Shown in pieces: positions 5,364 to 8,799 of a DNA stretch of 8,799 nucleotides. Source of the stretch: an uncultured Hyphomicrobiales bacterium. Its GTDB lineage: Bacteria; Pseudomonadota; Alphaproteobacteria; Rhizobiales; Beijerinckiaceae. A model generated the notes under the pieces. It made no database searches. It saw only the letters and a list, made by a program, of their open reading frames with translations, and was not told the DNA's origin. Positions within the stretch are counted from its first letter, which is position 1. Every line of letters begins with the position of its first letter. The translations under genes were made by a program, and so were the position numbers. The stretch is from NCBI GenBank assembly GCA_903932565.1, contig CAIZGQ010000551.1, forward strand, positions 1-8,799, written 5' to 3'.

Positions 5364-7514
5364 ATGGCGCTGATTGTAATCGTGGATGACCGGTCGACGA
5401 ACCGCACGGTTTTCTCCAAGCTTGCCACCTCGATTGAGCCGGATATCAAGGTCAAGAGCTTTGGCGACCCGCAGGAAGCGCTGCTCTGGATTGCCAAGAA
5501 TCCGCCTGATCTTGTGGTCACCGATTACAAGATGCCCAAAATGGATGGGGCGATTTTTATCCGCAATTTCCGCCAGATGCAGGGCATGCAGGAAGTGCCG
5601 GTGGTCGTCATCACGGTGCATGAGGATCGCACCTTCCGACTGCGCGCGCTGGAGGCCGGTGCCACGGACTTTCTGACCAGCCCGGTCGATCATCATGAAT
5701 TCATCACGCGCGCCCGCAATCTTTTGAAATTGCACAAGCATCAGCTGGCCCTCGCCGAGCGCGCCAGCAATCTTGAGCGTGCTCTGGAAATTTCTGAAGG
5801 CAACGACGAGCTCTATGTCCGCGATTCCCGCCAGCGTCTGGCACAGGTGATCGACACGCTGCCGATGATGATCAGCGCGGCCGGTCTTGAAGGCGATATC
5901 CTGTTTGTAAACGCCAATCAGGCGGCCTTTTCCGGTGTCGATTCGCGCAGCCTGATCGGCAAGCATGTGCACGAATTGTTTGGCGAAGAATCCGGCGCGC
6001 GCAGTGTAGCGCTTGATCGCATGGTGTTTGAGATTGGCAAACCGCTGCCAAGTTTCGAGGAAGACCTGACAGATCGCAACGGGACCAGCCGCGTCTTCTT
6101 CACAACAAAGTCGCCGTTGCTGGACGTGTGCAACCGCGTTGTTGGCGTGGTGACAAGTTCACTCGATATCACGTCGCGCAAGCTGACCGAAGCGCATCTG
6201 CATCACCTTGCCCACCACGATGCGCTGACCGATCTGCCCAACCGTGTGTTGTTTCGCGAGCGGATGCGTCGGCTAATCACGCTGGCACGACGCGGCGATC
6301 AGGTGTTTGCGCTGCACCTCATCGATCTGGATGGGTTCAAGACGGTGAACGATCTGCTTGGCCATAGCGCCGGCGATCGGTTCATCAAGGCCGTGGCTGA
6401 GCGTCTGCGCAAAGCCATGCGCGACACCGATACGTTGGCGCGTCTGGGCGGGGATGAATTTGCCATTCTGCAAGGCAACATCAGCGGAAGCGAAGATGTG
6501 GCTGCTTTTGCGGGGCGAATTCTTGAAGTCATCACCAGCACCGAAGGCTTCTCCGAGGCGGCGATCACGACCACGGCATCTATCGGCATTGCGCTGCATC
6601 CGGAAGATGGCGCTGACTCCGAGGACATGCTGAAGAACGCAGATCTCGCCATGTATCGAGCGAAAGCTGAAAACGGCAACCGGTTTTGTTTCTTCAAGGC
6701 AGACATGAACACACGCGCACGGCTGAGTGCGCTGCTCGACACGGATCTGAAGGAAGCCATCGCGAATGAGGAATTCGTGCTGCACTATCAGCCACAAGTG
6801 TCGCTCACCACAGGCCGGATCATAGGTGCCGAAGCTTTGCTGCGTTGGGATCGTCCCGGCCAGGGTCTGTTAAGCCCGGGCCAGTTTCTGCCGCGTGCGG
6901 AAGAAAACGGCCTGATCGTGCCAATCAACGAATGGGTTCTTCGGGCTGCCTGCAAGCAGGCGCGCGCCTGGCACAAACAGGGCCTGCATCCCTTGCGTAT
7001 CGGCGTGAACATGTCACCGGTGCAGTTCCGCAACCGCACGGTACCCTTGCTCGTTGCCAAGGTTTTGTCGGAAACCGGCATGGACCCGCGCAGCCTTGAT
7101 CTTGAGCTGACCGAGAGCATTGTGATGGACGATCAGGAGGCCGTGGCTGCTGATCTCAAGCAATTGTCCAATTTGGGCGTTGGCATTTCGATTGATGATT
7201 TTGGCACAGGCTATTCATCCCTGAGCTATGTGAAACGCTTCCCTGTTGACAGGCTCAAGATTGATCAGAGCTTTGTTCGCAACATCACCAGCAACGCCAA
7301 CGATCTCGCCATTGTGCGCGCCATCATCACGCTGGCGCACAGCCTGAAAATGGAAGTTGTCGCAGAAGGCGTCGAGACGCCCGAGCAGATGGTCAAACTG
7401 CGTGATGAAGGCTGCGACGAAGTGCAGGGCTTCTTCTTTGGCAAGCCGATGTCGGCCGACGATTTTCAGGCTGTGCTTACAGAAGAGCCTGACCTTGCGC
7501 GCAGATCTGCGTGA
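5364..7514 (+). CDS. Response regulator with REC-PAS-GGDEF-EAL domains (cyclic-di-GMP synthesis/breakdown)
   Basis: This 716-residue protein joins a phospho-receiver to both cyclic-di-GMP enzymes. REC (about 1-120) has the acidic pair D8/D9, phospho-acceptor D54 in VVTDYKMPKMDG and T84, but S106 sits in TSPVD where a conserved lysine is expected. After a helical linker, a PAS domain spans about 156-272, ending in SSLDITSRK. The diguanylate cyclase domain starts near HDALTDLPNR; its active site GGDEF is at 362-366, with an RxxD inhibitory site (RDTD, 353-356) at the standard five-residue distance. The phosphodiesterase domain has E490-A-L-LRW, VNMSPVQF, ELTES, IDDFGTGYS (D611, D612), LKIDQSF, AEGVET and Q688 in VQGFFFGKP, so the known catalytic positions are present. 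Either or both activities may operate; sequence cannot say which dominates. Start: ATG 5364 opens directly into the first receiver strand with a weak GGAA 7 bases upstream; TTG 5298 is in frame but adds a segment unlike receivers. It overlaps the next gene by 4 bases. No transmembrane segment is apparent, so it is probably cytoplasmic. Confidence 0.94.
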   Translation: MALIVIVDDRSTNRTVFSKLATSIEPDIKVKSFGDPQEALLWIAKNPPDLVVTDYKMPKMDGAIFIRNFRQMQGMQEVPVVVITVHEDRTFRLRALEAGATDFLTSPVDHHEFITRARNLLKLHKHQLALAERASNLERALEISEGNDELYVRDSRQRLAQVIDTLPMMISAAGLEGDILFVNANQAAFSGVDSRSLIGKHVHELFGEESGARSVALDRMVFEIGKPLPSFEEDLTDRNGTSRVFFTTKSPLLDVCNRVVGVVTSSLDITSRKLTEAHLHHLAHHDALTDLPNRVLFRERMRRLITLARRGDQVFALHLIDLDGFKTVNDLLGHSAGDRFIKAVAERLRKAMRDTDTLARLGGDEFAILQGNISGSEDVAAFAGRILEVITSTEGFSEAAITTTASIGIALHPEDGADSEDMLKNADLAMYRAKAENGNRFCFFKADMNTRARLSALLDTDLKEAIANEEFVLHYQPQVSLTTGRIIGAEALLRWDRPGQGLLSPGQFLPRAEENGLIVPINEWVLRAACKQARAWHKQGLHPLRIGVNMSPVQFRNRTVPLLVAKVLSETGMDPRSLDLELTESIVMDDQEAVAADLKQLSNLGVGISIDDFGTGYSSLSYVKRFPVDRLKIDQSFVRNITSNANDLAIVRAIITLAHSLKMEVVAEGVETPEQMVKLRDEGCDEVQGFFFGKPMSADDFQAVLTEEPDLARRSA

Positions 7515-8347
7515 GCAAGACCTCAATGAAAAAGACCTGCATGAAGGACCGCGACCCCTGCATTTTGATTGCCTGCGCCGACAGCGTTGTTCGGGATGAA
7601 CTTGCACAGGTGCTGCAGAACGATGGCTACGCTGTTTGCCTGGCACCTGTGCCTCTGCCCGAGCGCCTCGATCCGGCAACGATGGATTGCGATCTGGCTT
7701 TCGTGGATCATTCTTATGTTTGTACGGTGGGCGTTAGCAATCCAGACCACGTGCCGATGATTTCAGTGGGCGGCGGATTGGGCGTTGCGCTGTCATTTGA
7801 AGGGAATCCACTCGGCTTGTGCGACCGTCTGGCGCGCCCGATTGATGCCGGTCTGTGTCTCGACATGGTTTCGTATCATCTAGCAAGCGCGCGCCAACAC
7901 GTCGCTTCTAAAAAGAGCAGCGCGCCGCAGACTATTTTGCAGGATCGGTTAGCGGAACTCGAGCAACTTGGCGGTAGCGCCTTTGTGAGCACACTTGTCA
8001 GCCAGTTCATGAACGACGCGCGTTCGTTGCTGCATGAGTTGGAGTTGGCGCGCGCGCGCATGGATATTCGAGCGTTTCGCGACCACGCGCACGCGTTGCG
8101 CTCCTGCGCTGCCAATGTTGGTGCGCAGGCCCTGTTTGTCCTTTGCCTGTCCTGGCGTGATATTAGCGCCACGGACCTTGATGCGCACGGGGATGCGAAT
8201 CTCGCACAGCTGCAAGCACATCTTGGCGAGGCAGAGGCGATGTTCCGGTCTTTTGTGGTCATCTCAGCCGAGCTGGAGGGCGATGCCGCACAAGCGGTCG
8301 CGGCTGACGTACCAGTGCCCACCTTAAGTCAAGCGGTCGCTGGCTGA
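7511..8347 (+). CDS. Degenerate receiver-like domain fused to a C-terminal histidine phosphotransfer (Hpt) domain
   Basis: This 278-residue protein probably carries phosphoryl groups for the response regulator before it. Residues about 15-135 look like a decayed receiver: ILIACADS stands where a receiver has its acidic cluster (one aspartate left), VDHSY supplies a possible phospho-acceptor D66, and LARPID at 107-112 has arginine (R109) for the usual lysine of KP. The canonical MP-DG segment after the acceptor is missing. Residues about 150-260 form an Hpt-like helical bundle with HALRSCAANVGA from H194, comparable to the Hpt consensus H-x-L-K-G-S-x-x-x-G; R replaces K, and S and C replace G and S. 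No kinase domain, signal peptide or membrane segment is seen. GTG 7511 overlaps the upstream stop as GTGA, implying coupled translation; ATG 7526 and ATG 7541 are in-frame alternatives and the N-terminal 10 residues are not conserved-looking. The Hpt call is fairly firm; the receiver call is weaker. Confidence 0.75.
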   Translation: MSKTSMKKTCMKDRDPCILIACADSVVRDELAQVLQNDGYAVCLAPVPLPERLDPATMDCDLAFVDHSYVCTVGVSNPDHVPMISVGGGLGVALSFEGNPLGLCDRLARPIDAGLCLDMVSYHLASARQHVASKKSSAPQTILQDRLAELEQLGGSAFVSTLVSQFMNDARSLLHELELARARMDIRAFRDHAHALRSCAANVGAQALFVLCLSWRDISATDLDAHGDANLAQLQAHLGEAEAMFRSFVVISAELEGDAAQAVAADVPVPTLSQAVAG

Positions 8348-8350
8348 CGC

Positions 8351-8799
8351 TCACTCGGCAGCGGCGGACGCAGGTTCTGCACCGTCGTTCGGTCTGGTGT
8401 TCGGCTGTGCGCTCGACTGACGGTGGTCGAGCAGCGGTGGCTCGACAACGCTCATCAGCCACAGAAAGCTCAAACCAAAACTTGCGCCCGTGACGGCGAA
8501 GACCATGCCGAATGTGGGCGCAAGCGCATGGCTTGTGGCAGCGGAGACCGCACTCACACCGCTTTCGATGCTGAGGCCAACGCCTGCAATGCCAGCCACC
8601 ACAATCGTGCCGATCACCGCAACTTCAAGTGACGCACCCAGCGAGCGCATGAAGGTGACGAGCGCTGTTGTGGTGCCCAATTCATGCAATGGAACCGCCG
8701 ATTGAATGGCGACATTCACAAGCGGAAATACGGGGCCAATGCCCACAGCGGCGAGAAACAAAAGGATCTCGACCTGCACGAATGTCAGGTTGCCCGGCA
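8351..8799 (-). CDS. C-terminal part of an MFS multidrug-type transporter (DHA2/EmrB-like, 14 TM), 5' truncated
   Basis: Reading the minus strand, the frame is open from the window edge and ends at TGA (8353-8351), so about 148 C-terminal residues are seen and the start is outside. A hydrophobic helix with GIGPVFPLVNVAIQ is followed by AVPLHELGTTTALVTFMRSLG and AVIGTIVVAG, a pattern typical of the penultimate helices of drug:H+ antiporters of the DHA2 (EmrB/QacA) family. A last membrane helix (FGLSFLWLMSVVEPPL) ends in a polar tail rich in N, P and A. The family exports drugs or other hydrophobic compounds from the inner membrane using the proton gradient; the substrate here is unknown. The codon at 8779 is GTG but coding similarity continues upstream of it (PGNLTFVQ), so it is not the start. 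It runs toward the Hpt gene, 3 bases apart. Confidence 0.88.
   Translation of the reverse strand, partial: PGNLTFVQVEILLFLAAVGIGPVFPLVNVAIQSAVPLHELGTTTALVTFMRSLGASLEVAVIGTIVVAGIAGVGLSIESGVSAVSAATSHALAPTFGMVFAVTGASFGLSFLWLMSVVEPPLLDHRQSSAQPNTRPNDGAEPASAAAE

Noticed and set aside
8048..8059. (GC)6 dinucleotide tract in the Hpt gene, considered as a slippage or Z-DNA site
   Set aside because: It encodes an in-frame alanine/arginine stretch in a helical region of a GC-rich genome, and such short tracts are expected; nothing else suggests phase variation.

Overview
The window looks like an ordinary chromosomal segment of a GC-rich alphaproteobacterium, possibly of the Hyphomicrobiales/Rhizobiales kind. 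This is inferred from the base composition, a Liv-type amphiphilic-substrate ABC transporter beside a Rieske-oxygenase reductase type ferredoxin domain, and CtrA-like TTAACC elements before a cyclic-di-GMP gene. No RNA gene, insertion sequence, CRISPR array or phage gene was seen. The species cannot be named from the sequence alone.

Layout. (1) Positions 1-284 hold the 3' end of a plus-strand oxidoreductase that finishes in a plant-type [2Fe-2S] ferredoxin domain. (2) Positions 457-5169 hold a complete four-gene HAAT/Liv ABC importer: a periplasmic binding protein, a single-chain fusion of the LivH and LivM permeases, and the ATPases LivG and LivF. Short gaps and start/stop overlaps indicate one transcript. 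(3) Positions 5170-5363 are a short intergenic region with a palindromic inverted repeat and two TTAACC boxes. (4) Positions 5364-8347 hold a two-gene signalling pair: a REC-PAS-GGDEF-EAL response regulator with both enzymatic motif sets intact, and, overlapping it by 4 bases, a protein with a degenerate receiver-like N-terminus and a C-terminal Hpt domain. (5) Positions 8351-8799 hold, on the minus strand, the C-terminal part of a 14-TM (DHA2/EmrB-like) MFS exporter, convergent with the signalling pair and only 3 bases from it.

How they may work together. The importer would capture a small organic solute in the periplasm and pass it through LivHM at the cost of ATP. The ferredoxin-tailed reductase just upstream hints that the solute could be an aromatic acid rather than an amino acid, but only by context. 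The signalling pair looks like a small phosphorelay module: the Hpt histidine (H194) is a plausible partner for the receiver aspartate (D54), which would tune cyclic-di-GMP synthesis or breakdown. No sensor kinase is visible in the window. The most unusual part is this pair: its receiver lacks the usual conserved lysine, its partner has a decayed receiver fused to an Hpt domain, and its upstream region carries CtrA-like boxes. The rest belongs to well-known families.
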